NCBI RefSeq assembly: GCF_016765615.1
Contig: NZ_JAESWA010000017.1
Coordinates: 1 to 64,000 of the forward strand
Length of the DNA: 64,000 bases
Source: Clostridium paridis
GTDB taxonomy: Bacteria > Bacillota > Clostridia > Clostridiales > Clostridiaceae
Reading direction: 5' to 3'
The notes beneath the pieces are model-generated. The model did not search any database, was not told where the DNA came from, and saw only the letters and a list, made by a program, of their open reading frames with translations. Below, one piece after another: positions 8,306 through 17,684 of the stretch. A program made the position numbers and the translations under genes. The first letter of the stretch is position 1; each line of letters starts with the position of its first letter.

Positions 8306-9001
8306 TTGATTATTGTTGCAAATTTATTTGAGCTAATATGCAATTTACCTTTTCTAACAGGATATGTAAACAATAATACTTTCCCAAAACCTCTTTCCGA
8401 GGAAGAGGAAGAACTATATTTAAGAAAATTACGTGAAGGTGAAACCTCAGCAAAGTCAATACTTATTGAAAGAAACTTGAGACTTGTGGCACATATAGTA
8501 AAGAAGTATTCTGTACAAAACAAGGAGGTTGATGATTTAATCTCAATAGGTACAGTGGGATTAATTAAGGCTATAGAGTCTTTTGATTCAACCAAAGGAA
8601 CTAGACTTGCTACCTACGCTGCTAGGTGTATAGAAAATGAAATTCTTATGCTTTTTAGAAATAATAAAAAAAACAAGGGAGAAGTATATTTACAGGATCC
8701 CATTGGTATTGATAAAGAAGGCAATGAAATTTGTTTAATGGATGTACTAAGTAGTGATAGTGATTCAGTAGTAGAGATTGTTGAAAATAATCTTCAAGTT
8801 AAGAGTTTGTACAACAAAATGAGCAAATTTTTAACTTTAAGAGAAAAAGAAATAATTGAAATGAGATATGGACTGCTAGATGGTAAGATAAAAACACAAA
8901 GAGAAATAGCTGCTCTCTTAGGTATTTCGAGATCATATGTATCTAGAATAGAAAAAAAAGCTCTGAAAAAATTATATAAGGAAATGAATGGAAGGTACTA
9001 G
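8306..9001 (+). CDS. sigK: Mother-cell sporulation sigma factor SigK precursor
   Basis: 231 residues. Late mother-cell sigma factor of sporulation. The first ~20 residues (MIIVANLFELICNLPFLTGY) are the hydrophobic pro-sequence removed by SpoIVFB-type proteolysis; LSEEEEELYLRKL starts the mature protein. Region 2 contains NLRLVAHIVKKYS, DLISIGTVGLIKAIESFD and [14 protein letters not shown]; region 4 ends with REIAALLGISRSYVSRIEKK. TTG start at 8306 behind AGGAGG. The gene is continuous here, not split by a skin element as in B. subtilis and C. difficile. A SigE-like promoter may lie at 8253-8276 but is weak by eye. Confidence 0.95.
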   Translation: MIIVANLFELICNLPFLTGYVNNNTFPKPLSEEEEELYLRKLREGETSAKSILIERNLRLVAHIVKKYSVQNKEVDDLISIGTVGLIKAIESFDSTKGTRLATYAARCIENEILMLFRNNKKNKGEVYLQDPIGIDKEGNEICLMDVLSSDSDSVVEIVENNLQVKSLYNKMSKFLTLREKEIIEMRYGLLDGKIKTQREIAALLGISRSYVSRIEKKALKKLYKEMNGRY

Positions 9002-9004
9002 TAT

Positions 9005-9106
9005 AAGGCTAAAATCTTGTGATATATAGTTAGAATTTTCACTTTTGACTTATGGACAAAGTGTAAAAGAACTTTAATTATATAAAAAAACAGATTTTAG
9101 CCTTTT
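9005..9106 (+). terminator. Long-loop inverted repeat after sigK, likely terminator
   Basis: AAGGCTAAAATCT (9005-9017) pairs perfectly with AGATTTTAGCCTT (9092-9104), followed by TTATGTTG. The 74-base loop contains a second imperfect hairpin (TTTTCACTTT with AAAGTGTAAAA, about 9036-9069). Unusual loop size for a simple terminator. Confidence 0.5.
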
Positions 9107-9143
9107 ATGTTGAAATGGAGATTTTTTTATATGAAAAAAATGT

Positions 9144-9149
9144 TATAAT
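9144..9149 (+). promoter_or_regulatory. Extended -10 promoter of pilT
   Basis: TGTTATAAT (TG-N-TATAAT, hexamer at 9144-9149) about 40 bases before the pilT ATG; no good -35 at 17 bases, as usual for extended -10 promoters. Confidence 0.5.
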
Positions 9150-9189
9150 ATACTTAGGGATAGTATGCAAATTAGATTGGAGGATATTT

Positions 9190-10245
9190 ATGTATGATTT
9201 ATTGAATTTATTAAAGGATACTTTAGAAAGGGGAGCATCAGATTTACATTTAACTGTAGGAATACCACCAATAATAAGAGTTAATGGAGAGTTAATTAAA
9301 ATTGGTAAAGAGTCATTAACACCTGCAGATACAAATAGATTTACAATGGAAATTCTAGAGGATAAATATCCTATATATAATGAGGCGGGAGAATATGATA
9401 CCTCATATTCAATTTCAGGTTATGGTAGATTTAGAGTAAATGCCTTTAAGCAAAGAAATTCAGATGCCTTAGCATTAAGAGTTATAGCATTAAAAATACC
9501 TACATTAGAAGAATTAAAACATCCTGAGATTGTAAAAACATTAACCGAGAAAAAGAGAGGGTTAGTTCTAGTAACAGGACCTACAGGAAGTGGTAAATCT
9601 ACTACATTAGCGGCTATGATTAACCAGATAAATAATACAAGAGAAGAACATGTAATTACTTTAGAAGATCCGATTGAGTATTTACATAAACACAAACAAT
9701 GTATAATAAATCAAAGAGAAATAGGTAAAGATTCTAAAAGTTATGAAAATGCATTAAGGGCAGTTCTTAGAGAAGACCCAGATGTTATTTTAGTAGGTGA
9801 GATGAGAGATTTAGAAACTATTGCAATAGCAATAACTGCTGCTGAGACTGGTCATCTTGTATTTTCAACCTTACATACAATAGGTGCAGCTAAGACAATC
9901 GATAGAATTGTAGATGTTTTCCCACCACATCAACAGCAGCAAATAAGAATTCAGCTTTCAGCTGTTTTACAAGGAATTATTTCTCAACAATTAGTTCCAA
10001 CAGCGGATAAGAAAGGAAGAGTTGCAGCTCTTGAAGTAATGGTTACTACACCTGGTATTCAAAACTTAATAAGAGAGGGAAAAACTCATCAAATTGAATC
10101 TTCTATTCAAACTGGAAGTAAATATGGAATGAAGACCATGGATATGGCTTTATCTGAATTGTATAGAAAAGGAATTATTACGTCAGAAACCGCACTAAGC
10201 TACGCAGTAGATAGTGAGACTATAAAGCGAATTATGCTACTATAA
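9190..10245 (+). CDS. pilT: Type IV pilus retraction ATPase PilT
   Basis: 351 residues, hexameric cytoplasmic ATPase that powers pilus disassembly and twitching/gliding motility. Walker A GPTGSGKSTTL at 130-140, Asp box LEDPIEY, Walker B DPDVILVGEMRD, His box AETGHLVFSTLHT, and the N-terminal PilT core (GASDLHLTVGIPP). Start ATG 9190 was chosen for GGAGG seven bases upstream; the longer frame has no ribosome site and runs over the promoter. No other pilus gene is in the window; the neighbours are sporulation, glycosyltransferase and division genes. Confidence 0.95.
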   Translation: MYDLLNLLKDTLERGASDLHLTVGIPPIIRVNGELIKIGKESLTPADTNRFTMEILEDKYPIYNEAGEYDTSYSISGYGRFRVNAFKQRNSDALALRVIALKIPTLEELKHPEIVKTLTEKKRGLVLVTGPTGSGKSTTLAAMINQINNTREEHVITLEDPIEYLHKHKQCIINQREIGKDSKSYENALRAVLREDPDVILVGEMRDLETIAIAITAAETGHLVFSTLHTIGAAKTIDRIVDVFPPHQQQQIRIQLSAVLQGIISQQLVPTADKKGRVAALEVMVTTPGIQNLIREGKTHQIESSIQTGSKYGMKTMDMALSELYRKGIITSETALSYAVDSETIKRIMLL

Positions 10246-10272
10246 AGAATCTTTTGGTAAAACTAAAATTAT

Positions 10273-10326
10273 CCTTGTAAATCATAAGAATTTAAGATAA
10301 GATTTACAAGGTGTTTTATTTTTTGG
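10273..10326 (+). terminator. Terminator after pilT
   Basis: Perfect 11-base stem CCTTGTAAATC / GATTTACAAGG with a 17-base loop, then TGTTTTATTTTTT. Confidence 0.85.
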
Positions 10327-10441
10327 GGGATAAATATAGGAAATAGGAAAACAATATTAATATTAGTTTAAATATATAACATTAAGTGGTAATAATCATT
10401 TTTTTGTGCTAAAATATGTATGAACTAGGGGGGAGCATTAA

Positions 10442-11716
10442 ATGTATTATATTAAAGGTATCTTTAATTTTATTTCTGTAATATTTTCAAATTTAGTATT
10501 CATCATTTCCCTATATTTTTTGTTTCTTTCACTTTTTGGATTATTTAAAAAGAAGTCCAAAGGACATAAACCTCCAAAAACTAGCTTTGCCTTAATTGTC
10601 GCAGCACATAATGAAGAAAAAGTAATCAAAGGAATAATTGAAAGCTTTAAAAGACTGGATTATCCCAAAGAGCTATTTGATATCTTTGTTATAGCAGATA
10701 ATTGTTCTGACAGAACTGCCGCAATAGCAAGGGAAGCTGGTGCAAAAGTATATGAACGTTTTGATGAAACTAAAAAAGGAAAAGGTTATGCACTTGAATG
10801 GATGTTTGACAAGATATTCAAGATGAAAAAACAATATGATTCAGTGGGAGTATTTGATGCTGATAATTTAGTTAGCAAGAATTTTTTATTAGAAATAAAT
10901 AATAAATTCATTGATGGATATAAGGTAGTACAAGGATATTTGGATTCAAAGAATCCTAACGATACATGGATTACAGCAAACTATTCAATTTCTTTTTGGC
11001 TTTCAAATAGAATGTTCCAGTTAGCAAGAAGCAATGTAGGATTATCTAGCCAACTTGGGGGAACCGGTTTCTGCATTAAGACAGATACTTTAAAGGAGTT
11101 AGGCTGGGGAGCAACTTGTCTTACAGAAGATTTAGAGTTTTCATGTAAATTAGTTCTTAATGGACATAAGGTAGGTTGGGCACATGAAGCTGTAGTATAT
11201 GATGAAAAACCACTAACTTTAGCTCAGTCATGGTCACAACGAAAAAGATGGATGCAAGGATTTGCTGATGTTTCAAGCAGATATTTCTTTAAATTAGTAA
11301 AAAAGGGAATTACAGAATTAAACGTAGTAGCTCTGGATTGTGCGTTATATAGTATACAACCAATACTACTTATTTTACTAGGAATAGCTTTAGCATTGAA
11401 CTTATATAATCAATTTATGATGGTACCTAATATGGTAATAGGAATTATTTCATTTTTAAATTCGGCAAATGCTAATATAACAATATACGGTGGATTGATT
11501 CTACTTATATTACAAATATTATATAGTCCCTTTATTCTTGCGATTGAAAAGAAAATGAGTTTTAAAATTATGTTATACTTTATACTTAACCCAATATATT
11601 CTTTAACTTGGGTTCCTATTTCAATACAAGGTATAATAGCAAAGAACGACAAAGAATGGTCACATACTGAGCATACTAGAAATATTGATATTACAGAGTT
11701 GGAAAAAGTGAACTAA
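10442..11716 (+). CDS. Membrane-bound family 2 glycosyltransferase
   Basis: 424 residues. One N-terminal transmembrane helix (about 10-32), a cytoplasmic GT-A domain (about 45-290), then three to four C-terminal helices. Signatures: FALIVAAHNEEKVI at the nucleotide site, VFDADNL (DXD-like), LTEDLEF (acceptor base) and QSWSQRKRWMQG (Q-R-x-R-W), as in processive cellulose/hyaluronan/PgaC-type synthases. It probably polymerises or transfers sugar to an envelope polymer; substrate unknown. ATG 10442 behind GGGGGGAGC. Alone between terminators, next to ftsA-ftsZ. Confidence 0.88.
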   Translation: MYYIKGIFNFISVIFSNLVFIISLYFLFLSLFGLFKKKSKGHKPPKTSFALIVAAHNEEKVIKGIIESFKRLDYPKELFDIFVIADNCSDRTAAIAREAGAKVYERFDETKKGKGYALEWMFDKIFKMKKQYDSVGVFDADNLVSKNFLLEINNKFIDGYKVVQGYLDSKNPNDTWITANYSISFWLSNRMFQLARSNVGLSSQLGGTGFCIKTDTLKELGWGATCLTEDLEFSCKLVLNGHKVGWAHEAVVYDEKPLTLAQSWSQRKRWMQGFADVSSRYFFKLVKKGITELNVVALDCALYSIQPILLILLGIALALNLYNQFMMVPNMVIGIISFLNSANANITIYGGLILLILQILYSPFILAIEKKMSFKIMLYFILNPIYSLTWVPISIQGIIAKNDKEWSHTEHTRNIDITELEKVN

Positions 11717-11728
11717 GAATATATTGTA

Positions 11729-11758
11729 AAAAAACTTGGAAAATCCAAGTTTTTTTTA
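11729..11758 (+). terminator. Terminator after the glycosyltransferase
   Basis: AAAACTTGGA / TCCAAGTTTT with a 3-base loop, ending in a T run. Confidence 0.9.
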
Positions 11759-11854
11759 TTTTGATTAAATGATAATTGTCAATAATTACATGAAGGAATT
11801 TAGTGATGAGTGTTGAATATGAATATGTGATGAAGCTTAAGGAGGAATCGACAG

Positions 11855-13081
11855 TTGAGAAATATAGCATTAATAGGAGTAGACATAGGTTCATACAATA
11901 TTAGTATTTCATCAGGAATAATAAATTCATTAGGAGAATTAGAAATATTAAATAGTTATAGTCAAGTTTCACAAGGTGTAATTGCAGGAATAATTGAAGA
12001 TAAAGAAAGCTTATCTAAAGTTTTAAAATCATTGTTAGATAAAGCAATTAATGATACAAATCTCAAAGACTATATTATTCAAGTAGGAATAACTTCAAGA
12101 GAAAGCAGAATATCTTATAATAATTACGAAAATCCTATTAAAACTGGTGAAGTAAACGCATCAGATATTAATAAAATTATTGAAAAAGCAAGAGAAGATT
12201 TAGTATTAGGACGAGATGAAATAGTAGCTGATACAATAATTCTTGATTATATAATTGATAATAGAAGTATTAAAGAAAATGTTATTGGGTGGAAAAGTAG
12301 AAGACTCAAGGCTAATCTTTGTCATATAATCTGCAAAAAAAATATTGTAGATAGTTATATAGAAGTATTTAATTTGATAGGTTATAAAGTAAATAAAATA
12401 TCACCTGATATAATTTATTCCAGAAAGTTTTTCTTAGAGAATAATTACAATGATACAGCTCTTATTGATATAGGAGACGAAGTAACTGATATTGCTATAT
12501 ATAATAATGACATTCCAAAAGAATTGTTTTCAATTCCTATTGGTGGTAAACAAATTACCAATGATATTTCAATTGGATTGGGTTTGCCAAAAGGGGAAAG
12601 CCAAAGAATTAAAGAAATTTATGCCTTTAGTTATAAAACTTTAACAAACTTGGACGATAATATTAATAGTAAAATTGGAACAATAGAAATTGATAAGGTT
12701 TTACTAAAGGAAATTATAGAAGCTAGAATTGAAGAAATACTTAAAATTGTAATTTTACAGTTAAAAAAAGCTTCATACTATGATAAAATAAGTAATGTAA
12801 TAATCTTCGGTGAAGGAATTGTTAATTTTGAGGGCATTAAAGGTTTAGCTAAAACAATTATCGGTAAAAAAATTACAATTACAACAAGAAATAGTCATAA
12901 TTTACAAAATTCTTCAACTATTTTATCCTTATCTATTGTAAAGGGCGCATATGATGATATAGAATTATTATGTGAGAACTTTAATACATTAGATTTTAAA
13001 CAAAATGAAATTGAAGCAAATAAGAATTATAAGAATAAGAAATTGAACAAACTTAAAAATATGCTAAAGGGAATTTTCTAA
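11855..13081 (+). CDS. ftsA: Cell division protein FtsA (divergent clostridial form)
   Basis: 408 residues, actin-like ATPase fold that tethers FtsZ to the membrane. Phosphate-1 loop GVDIGSYNISI at the N-terminus, phosphate-2 TALIDIGDEVTDIAIY near 207, SHS2-like segment between them. The C-terminus ends in a basic amphipathic helix (KLNKLKNMLKGIF) typical of the FtsA membrane-targeting sequence. TTG start at 11855 with AAGGAGG upstream. Placed 14 bases before ftsZ, which supports FtsA over the related PilM, although conservation is lower than usual for FtsA. Confidence 0.85.
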   Translation: MRNIALIGVDIGSYNISISSGIINSLGELEILNSYSQVSQGVIAGIIEDKESLSKVLKSLLDKAINDTNLKDYIIQVGITSRESRISYNNYENPIKTGEVNASDINKIIEKAREDLVLGRDEIVADTIILDYIIDNRSIKENVIGWKSRRLKANLCHIICKKNIVDSYIEVFNLIGYKVNKISPDIIYSRKFFLENNYNDTALIDIGDEVTDIAIYNNDIPKELFSIPIGGKQITNDISIGLGLPKGESQRIKEIYAFSYKTLTNLDDNINSKIGTIEIDKVLLKEIIEARIEEILKIVILQLKKASYYDKISNVIIFGEGIVNFEGIKGLAKTIIGKKITITTRNSHNLQNSSTILSLSIVKGAYDDIELLCENFNTLDFKQNEIEANKNYKNKKLNKLKNMLKGIF

Positions 13082-13095
13082 AGGAGGAATAAATT

Positions 13096-14202
13096 TTGTT
13101 AGACTTTGAAGTAGATATACAAGATTTCACAAATATTAAGGTTATAGGTTGCGGCGGTGGCGGTAGTAACGCTGTTAATAGAATGATTGTTGAAGGATTA
13201 AAAAATGTTGAATTTTTAGCTATAAATACAGATAAACAAGCACTTATGCTTTCTCATGCAAATCAAAAAATCCAAGTTGGTGAAAAATTAACTAAAGGCC
13301 TTGGTGCTGGAGCTAATCCTGAAATCGGTAAAAAGGCAGCTGAAGAAAGTAGAGAAGAAATAGAAGAGGCAATAAAAGGCGCTGATATGGTATTCATTAC
13401 TGCTGGTATGGGTGGTGGAACAGGTACAGGAGCCGCACCAGTTGTTGCTGAAATTGCAAAATCTCTAGGAATTTTAACTGTAGGAGTTGTAACAAAACCT
13501 TTTCCTTTTGAAGGAAGAAGAAGAATGAAGCATGCTGAAATGGGAATTGAGAACCTTAAAGAAAAGGTTGATACATTAGTTATCATTCCTAATGAAAGAT
13601 TGTTAACTATGGTTGATAAGAAGACAACCTTATTAGATTCTTTCAAGCTTGCAGATGATGTATTAAGACAAGGTGTACAAGGTATATCTGACTTAATTAC
13701 AATTCCAGGTCTTGTAAACTTAGACTTTGCTGACGTTAGGGCGGTAATGTTAGATAAAGGACTTGCACACATGGGTGTAGGTAAGGGAAGTGGAGATAAT
13801 AGAGCACAAGAAGCTGCTAAACAGGCAATTTCTTCACCTTTACTTGAGACATCAATAGTTGGAGCAACTGGAGTTTTACTTAATGTTACTGGTGGTGCTG
13901 ATTTAGGATTATTAGAAATTAATGAGGCTGCAGAAATTGTTCAAGATGCTGCAGATCCAGATGCTAATATAATATTTGGTGCTGTAATTGATGAAACATT
14001 AAAAGATGAAATTAGAATAACAGTAATCGCTACTGGCTTTGAAGAAGAAGTAAGAAGTATATCAAAAGAGGAAGCTAAAAAAGAAGTAGCTAGTACTATA
14101 GTTTCAGAAAAAGCAGAAGAAGAAACAGTAGCTCAACATAAGGTTGAAGAGGATGAGGATGAGATTAACATTCCTACATTCTTAAGAAATAGAAAAAAAT
14201 AG
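13096..14202 (+). CDS. ftsZ: Cell division protein FtsZ
   Basis: 368-residue tubulin-like GTPase forming the division ring (and the polar septum in sporulation). Glycine-rich [13 protein letters not shown] at about 18-30, tubulin signature GGGTGTG at 106-112, T7 loop [11 protein letters not shown]. The C-terminal peptide [12 protein letters not shown] is the conserved tail that binds FtsA/SepF. TTG start at 13096 behind AAGGAGG, directly after ftsA, so co-transcribed. Confidence 0.98.
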   Translation: MLDFEVDIQDFTNIKVIGCGGGGSNAVNRMIVEGLKNVEFLAINTDKQALMLSHANQKIQVGEKLTKGLGAGANPEIGKKAAEESREEIEEAIKGADMVFITAGMGGGTGTGAAPVVAEIAKSLGILTVGVVTKPFPFEGRRRMKHAEMGIENLKEKVDTLVIIPNERLLTMVDKKTTLLDSFKLADDVLRQGVQGISDLITIPGLVNLDFADVRAVMLDKGLAHMGVGKGSGDNRAQEAAKQAISSPLLETSIVGATGVLLNVTGGADLGLLEINEAAEIVQDAADPDANIIFGAVIDETLKDEIRITVIATGFEEEVRSISKEEAKKEVASTIVSEKAEEETVAQHKVEEDEDEINIPTFLRNRKK

Positions 14203-14212
14203 TTTAAATTTA

Positions 14213-14248
14213 AAGAACCGTTGTTTAAAAAGCAACGGTTCTTTTTTT
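14213..14248 (+). terminator. Terminator after ftsZ
   Basis: GAACCGTTG / CAACGGTTC stem with a 9-base loop and T run. Confidence 0.92.
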
Positions 14249-14309
14249 ATATTAAATGTAGTTAATTGTAAATTATAAGAAAAAAATAATCATAAATATC
14301 CTTTTTAAA

Positions 14310-14342
14310 ATGACAATATTTTCCTATGACTAGTTTTATAAT
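14310..14342 (+). promoter_or_regulatory. Candidate spoIIG-type promoter with long spacer
   Basis: ATGACA (14310-14315) and TATAAT (14337-14342) are separated by 21 bases. The B. subtilis spoIIG promoter is known for a SigA promoter with about 22 bases between hexamers, activated by Spo0A. No perfect 0A box (TGTCGAA) is visible here, so the assignment is tentative. Confidence 0.4.
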
Positions 14343-14360
14343 TTAAATGGGGTGATAATT

Positions 14361-15164
14361 ATGATAATATACATAGATATTTTACTTATAGAGAATTTCA
14401 TAATAAATTTATTTCTATTAATGGTAATGACAAAATTATTAAAGGTTAAAAAGAGGAGAAAACAAGAAGTTTTTGCAGCAACTTTAGGAGCCTTCTATGT
14501 TTTAGTCATGATTAGCCCAAGTTTAAAGTTCTTTACATTAATACCTTTTAAGATAATTGTATCAATAATTATGGTATATATAACCATTGGAACAACACAT
14601 ATAAAGAATTTAATTAAAGGAACAGGGGTGTTAATAATGCTATCCTTTTTATTAAGTGGCGTGTGTTTTGGTTTATCATTTTTTTCAAATGGATATAGTT
14701 TGAATTCGGGATACACTTTAAATTCATATCCTATTAAATACTTGGTACTCGCTATACTTTGTATTTTAATATTTACTGAAAGAATTGTAGACATAATTAA
14801 AGATAAATATTTTGTTAGTAATTACACTTATGACTTAACAATTAAAATTAACAATAAAGAGATTCATACACAAGGATTTTTAGATACTGGAAATGAACTA
14901 AAAGAACCGATCACAAATCTACCGGTAATAATTATTGAAAAGGCGTTATATGATGATGTGGATTTAGACCCAAAGAAACTACTATATATTAATTTTAAAG
15001 CTGTTAATGGTGTTGACGGAATGTTAAGAGGAATAAGAGTAGATGAAATAATTATAGAAAATGAAAGCTGCAAATTGTTAAGAGAAGGAATTGTATGTTT
15101 TACCGAGCATTCACTGGCAGAGGATGGTGAATATAGAGCTTTATTATCAAGAGGAATAGTATAG
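14361..15164 (+). CDS. spoIIGA: Sigma-E processing aspartic peptidase SpoIIGA
   Basis: 267 residues. Five hydrophobic helices (about 1-150) followed by a cytoplasmic aspartic-protease-like domain with the catalytic motif [12 protein letters not shown] near residue 172 (one Asp per subunit, dimeric like retroviral protease). It activates pro-SigE after septation. Start ATG 14361 ([13 protein letters not shown]) fits the family and the GGGGTG ribosome site; the GTG three codons earlier overlaps that site. Operon with sigE 13 bases downstream. Confidence 0.92.
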   Translation: MIIYIDILLIENFIINLFLLMVMTKLLKVKKRRKQEVFAATLGAFYVLVMISPSLKFFTLIPFKIIVSIIMVYITIGTTHIKNLIKGTGVLIMLSFLLSGVCFGLSFFSNGYSLNSGYTLNSYPIKYLVLAILCILIFTERIVDIIKDKYFVSNYTYDLTIKINNKEIHTQGFLDTGNELKEPITNLPVIIIEKALYDDVDLDPKKLLYINFKAVNGVDGMLRGIRVDEIIIENESCKLLREGIVCFTEHSLAEDGEYRALLSRGIV

Positions 15165-15177
15165 GGGTGTTGACGTT

Positions 15178-15885
15178 ATGAATAAAATTCTAATTATAAT
15201 AAATAGAATATTAAGCAAACTAAAATTATTTAGAAAAAAAGTATATTACGTTGGAGGAAATGATGCACTTCCACCTCCACTTTCAAAGGAAGAAGAAGAA
15301 CAATTGGTTTCAAACTTAATGAATGGAAATGAAAAAGTCAGAAGTACACTTATAGAAAGAAATTTGCGATTGGTAGTTTATATAGCAAGAAAATTTGAAA
15401 ATACTGGAGTTGGAGTTGAAGACTTAATATCAGTAGGAACTATTGGTTTAATAAAGGCAGTCAATACCTTTAATCCAGAGAAGAAAATTAAATTAGCAAC
15501 CTATGCATCGCGTTGTATAGAAAATGAAATACTAATGTATTTAAGAAGAAATTCCAAAGTGAAGGCTGAGATTTCTTTTTATGAACCATTAAATATTGAT
15601 TGGGATGGAAATGAATTATTGCTTTCAGATATATTAGGTACTGAAAATGACATTGTATATAATTTAATTGAAGATGAAGTTGATAAACAATTATTATTCA
15701 TGGTACTAAAAAATTTGAATGACAGAGAGAAGGAAATAGTTAAATTAAGATTTGGATTATATGGCTCTAGAGAAAAGACGCAAAAGGAAGTAGCCGACAT
15801 GTTAGGTATTTCTCAATCATATATTTCTAGATTAGAAAAGAAGATAATTAATAGATTAAAAAAAGAAATGAATAAAATGATTTAA
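15178..15885 (+). CDS. sigE: Early mother-cell sporulation sigma factor SigE precursor
   Basis: 235 residues. The N-terminal ~28 residues (basic/hydrophobic) are the pro-sequence cut by SpoIIGA; mature part begins near [16 protein letters not shown]. Region 2: [35 protein letters not shown]; region 4: [27 protein letters not shown] before ATG 15178. Follows spoIIGA in one operon; readthrough into sigG is possible since no strong terminator lies between them. Confidence 0.96.
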   Translation: MNKILIIINRILSKLKLFRKKVYYVGGNDALPPPLSKEEEEQLVSNLMNGNEKVRSTLIERNLRLVVYIARKFENTGVGVEDLISVGTIGLIKAVNTFNPEKKIKLATYASRCIENEILMYLRRNSKVKAEISFYEPLNIDWDGNELLLSDILGTENDIVYNLIEDEVDKQLLFMVLKNLNDREKEIVKLRFGLYGSREKTQKEVADMLGISQSYISRLEKKIINRLKKEMNKMI

Positions 15886-15902
15886 TATGTTTAGTATAAA
15901 AA

Positions 15903-15956
15903 AACCTCCTAAGGGATATACTCTTAATGCAGTCATTTATTACGTCCTAAGGGGTT
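15903..15956 (+). promoter_or_regulatory. sigG leader hairpin that can mask its ribosome site
   Basis: AACCTC (15903-15908) can pair with GGGGTT (15951-15956), with further TA and G-C pairs inside, so the AAGGGG ribosome site of sigG (15949-15954) would be buried. TCCTAAGGG also occurs twice as a direct repeat (15907-15915, 15945-15953). I recall that the B. subtilis sigG leader has a comparable hairpin that lowers translation of readthrough mRNA; function here is inferred. Confidence 0.5.
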
Positions 15957-15963
15957 GGTCATT

Positions 15964-16737
15964 TTGATTATTAATAAGGTTGAAATCTGTGGAGTAAATA
16001 CAGCTAAACTACCAGTGCTAAAGTCAAAGGAAATGAAAGAGTTGTTAATTAGAATGAAAAACGGCGATGAAAGTGCTAGAGAAGTTTTTATTAAAGGCAA
16101 TTTAAGGCTAGTATTAAGTGTAATACAAAGATTTAACAACCGTGGTGAAAATGTAGATGACCTTTTTCAAGTGGGTTGCATTGGATTAATGAAAGCTATT
16201 GACAATTTTGACTTAGAGCAAAATGTTAAGTTTTCCACCTATGCTGTACCAATGATAATTGGTGAGATTAGAAGATATTTAAGAGATAATAATTCAATTA
16301 GAGTAAGCAGATCATTAAGAGATATTGCTTATAGAGCTCTACTTGTAAGAGATAGATTAATTAATGAAGATAATAAAGAACCTACAATTTCTCAAATTGC
16401 AAAAGAACTAGAATTGCCAAGAGAGGAAGTTGTATTTGCACTGGATGCTATTCAAGATCCAGTATCGTTATTTGAGCCTATATATCATGATGGCGGAGAT
16501 GCCATTTTTGTTATGGATCAAATTAGTGATACCAAAAATGGTGACGATAACTGGCTTGAGAACATATCTATTAAAGAAGCAATGAAAAAGCTTAATGAAA
16601 GAGAAAAATTAATACTTACATTAAGATTTTTTAATGGAAGAACACAAATGGAAGTTGCAGATGAAATTGGTATTTCACAAGCACAGGTTAGTCGATTAGA
16701 AAAAACTGCATTGAAGCATATGAGAAAATATGTTTAA
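15964..16737 (+). CDS. sigG: Late forespore sporulation sigma factor SigG
   Basis: 257 residues. Drives late forespore genes such as SASPs. Hallmark N-terminus KVEICGVNTAKLPVLKSKEM, region 2 NLRLVLSVIQRFNNRGENVD and LFQVGCIGLMKAIDNFD, region 3 EPIYHDGGDAIFVMDQISD, region 4 VADEIGISQAQVSRLEKTA: essentially the B. subtilis protein. Start TTG 15964 was preferred over TTG 15955 because AAGGGG ends 9 bases before it and the N-terminus then matches the family. Weak TTG start and a masked ribosome site suggest tight translational control. Confidence 0.96.
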   Translation: MIINKVEICGVNTAKLPVLKSKEMKELLIRMKNGDESAREVFIKGNLRLVLSVIQRFNNRGENVDDLFQVGCIGLMKAIDNFDLEQNVKFSTYAVPMIIGEIRRYLRDNNSIRVSRSLRDIAYRALLVRDRLINEDNKEPTISQIAKELELPREEVVFALDAIQDPVSLFEPIYHDGGDAIFVMDQISDTKNGDDNWLENISIKEAMKKLNEREKLILTLRFFNGRTQMEVADEIGISQAQVSRLEKTALKHMRKYV

Positions 16738-16747
16738 TAACAGCTTG

Positions 16748-16789
16748 AATTAAGGGAATTCAGAATTATGAGTTCCCTTAATTTTATTA
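16748..16789 (+). terminator. Terminator after sigG
   Basis: AATTAAGGGAA / TTCCCTTAATT 11-base stem, 14-base loop, TTTATTATT tail. Confidence 0.88.
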
Positions 16790-16902
16790 TTAAAAATAAA
16801 GTTATATTACAATATTATTTGAATATTATGTAGTATAGGGTTTTTGATAGGAAACTTAACTTAAAACCCTGAAATAGGTTTTAAAATTAGGGGGATTAAA
16901 AA

Positions 16903-17163
16903 ATGGAAGAAATATTACATTCATTAAATGCTATAAGAACTATGGAAGTTATTGATATAGAAAGAGGAATAAAGATTGGCTTTGCACGAGACTTTAAGAT
17001 AAATTGTGATAATAATTCTATTGAGTCTATTCTTATTCCAATACAAAAAGGAAATTGGTTTGGTAAGATGGAATATATAGAAATAGCTTGGGGCGATATT
17101 ATTAAAATAGGTGAAGATGTGATACTTGTAAATCTCAAGGAAATTGCTCAAGAAATACTCTAG
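16903..17163 (+). CDS. YlmC/YmxH-family PRC-barrel sporulation protein
   Basis: 86 residues, small cytoplasmic PRC-barrel-like beta protein ([56 protein letters not shown]). The family is widespread in spore formers and often lies near sigG or dapG-type loci; molecular role unknown. RBS GGGGGATT before ATG 16903. Its position after sigG and before nrdR is the usual clostridial order. Confidence 0.85.
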   Translation: MEEILHSLNAIRTMEVIDIERGIKIGFARDFKINCDNNSIESILIPIQKGNWFGKMEYIEIAWGDIIKIGEDVILVNLKEIAQEIL

Positions 17164-17222
17164 CAAATTTAACATTTTATAGGTATAATATATTTACATC
17201 ATATATGAGGGGCGTGAATAGA

Positions 17223-17678
17223 ATGAGATGTCCATATTGTTCCTATGAAGAAAGTAAAGTAGTTGATTCAAGATCGACTGATGATTTTGCTGCAATTAGA
17301 AGAAGAAGAGAATGCTTAAGCTGTGGTAAAAGATATACAACCTATGAGAAGCTTGAGGATATTCCAATTCTTGTTATAAAGAAAGATCAAAGCAGAGAAA
17401 ACTTTAATAAGGATAAAATAATTAGTGGGTTAATAAAAGCATGTCAGAAAAGACCTGTTTCTAGAGCTCAAATCGAGGAAATCGCAAGTGATATAGAAAA
17501 AGCAATAAGTAATAAGATGATTTCTGAAATAAAGTCTGACCTTATTGGAGAAATGATAATGGATAGATTAAAAGACATTGATGAAGTAGCTTATGTTAGG
17601 TTTGCGTCAGTTTATAGACAGTTTAAAGACATAAATACTTTCCTTCAAGAAATTGAACGATTAATGTTAAATAAATAG
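17223..17678 (+). CDS. nrdR: Transcriptional repressor NrdR
   Basis: 151 residues. ATP/dATP-responsive repressor of ribonucleotide reductase genes. Zinc ribbon at the N-terminus (MRCPYC ... [12 protein letters not shown]), then the ATP-cone ([20 protein letters not shown] through [13 protein letters not shown]). Start ATG 17223 chosen because the family begins with MxCPxC and AGGGG lies 10 bases upstream; the upstream ATG adds six residues that would overlap the ribosome site. Confidence 0.96.
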   Translation: MRCPYCSYEESKVVDSRSTDDFAAIRRRRECLSCGKRYTTYEKLEDIPILVIKKDQSRENFNKDKIISGLIKACQKRPVSRAQIEEIASDIEKAISNKMISEIKSDLIGEMIMDRLKDIDEVAYVRFASVYRQFKDINTFLQEIERLMLNK

Positions 17679-17684
17679 TGGATT

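Noticed and set aside
13263-13772. 169-residue open frame on the minus strand over ftsZ
   Set aside because: Antisense shadow of a strongly conserved gene; composition Pro/Ser/Ile-rich as expected from reversed codons, no ribosome site.
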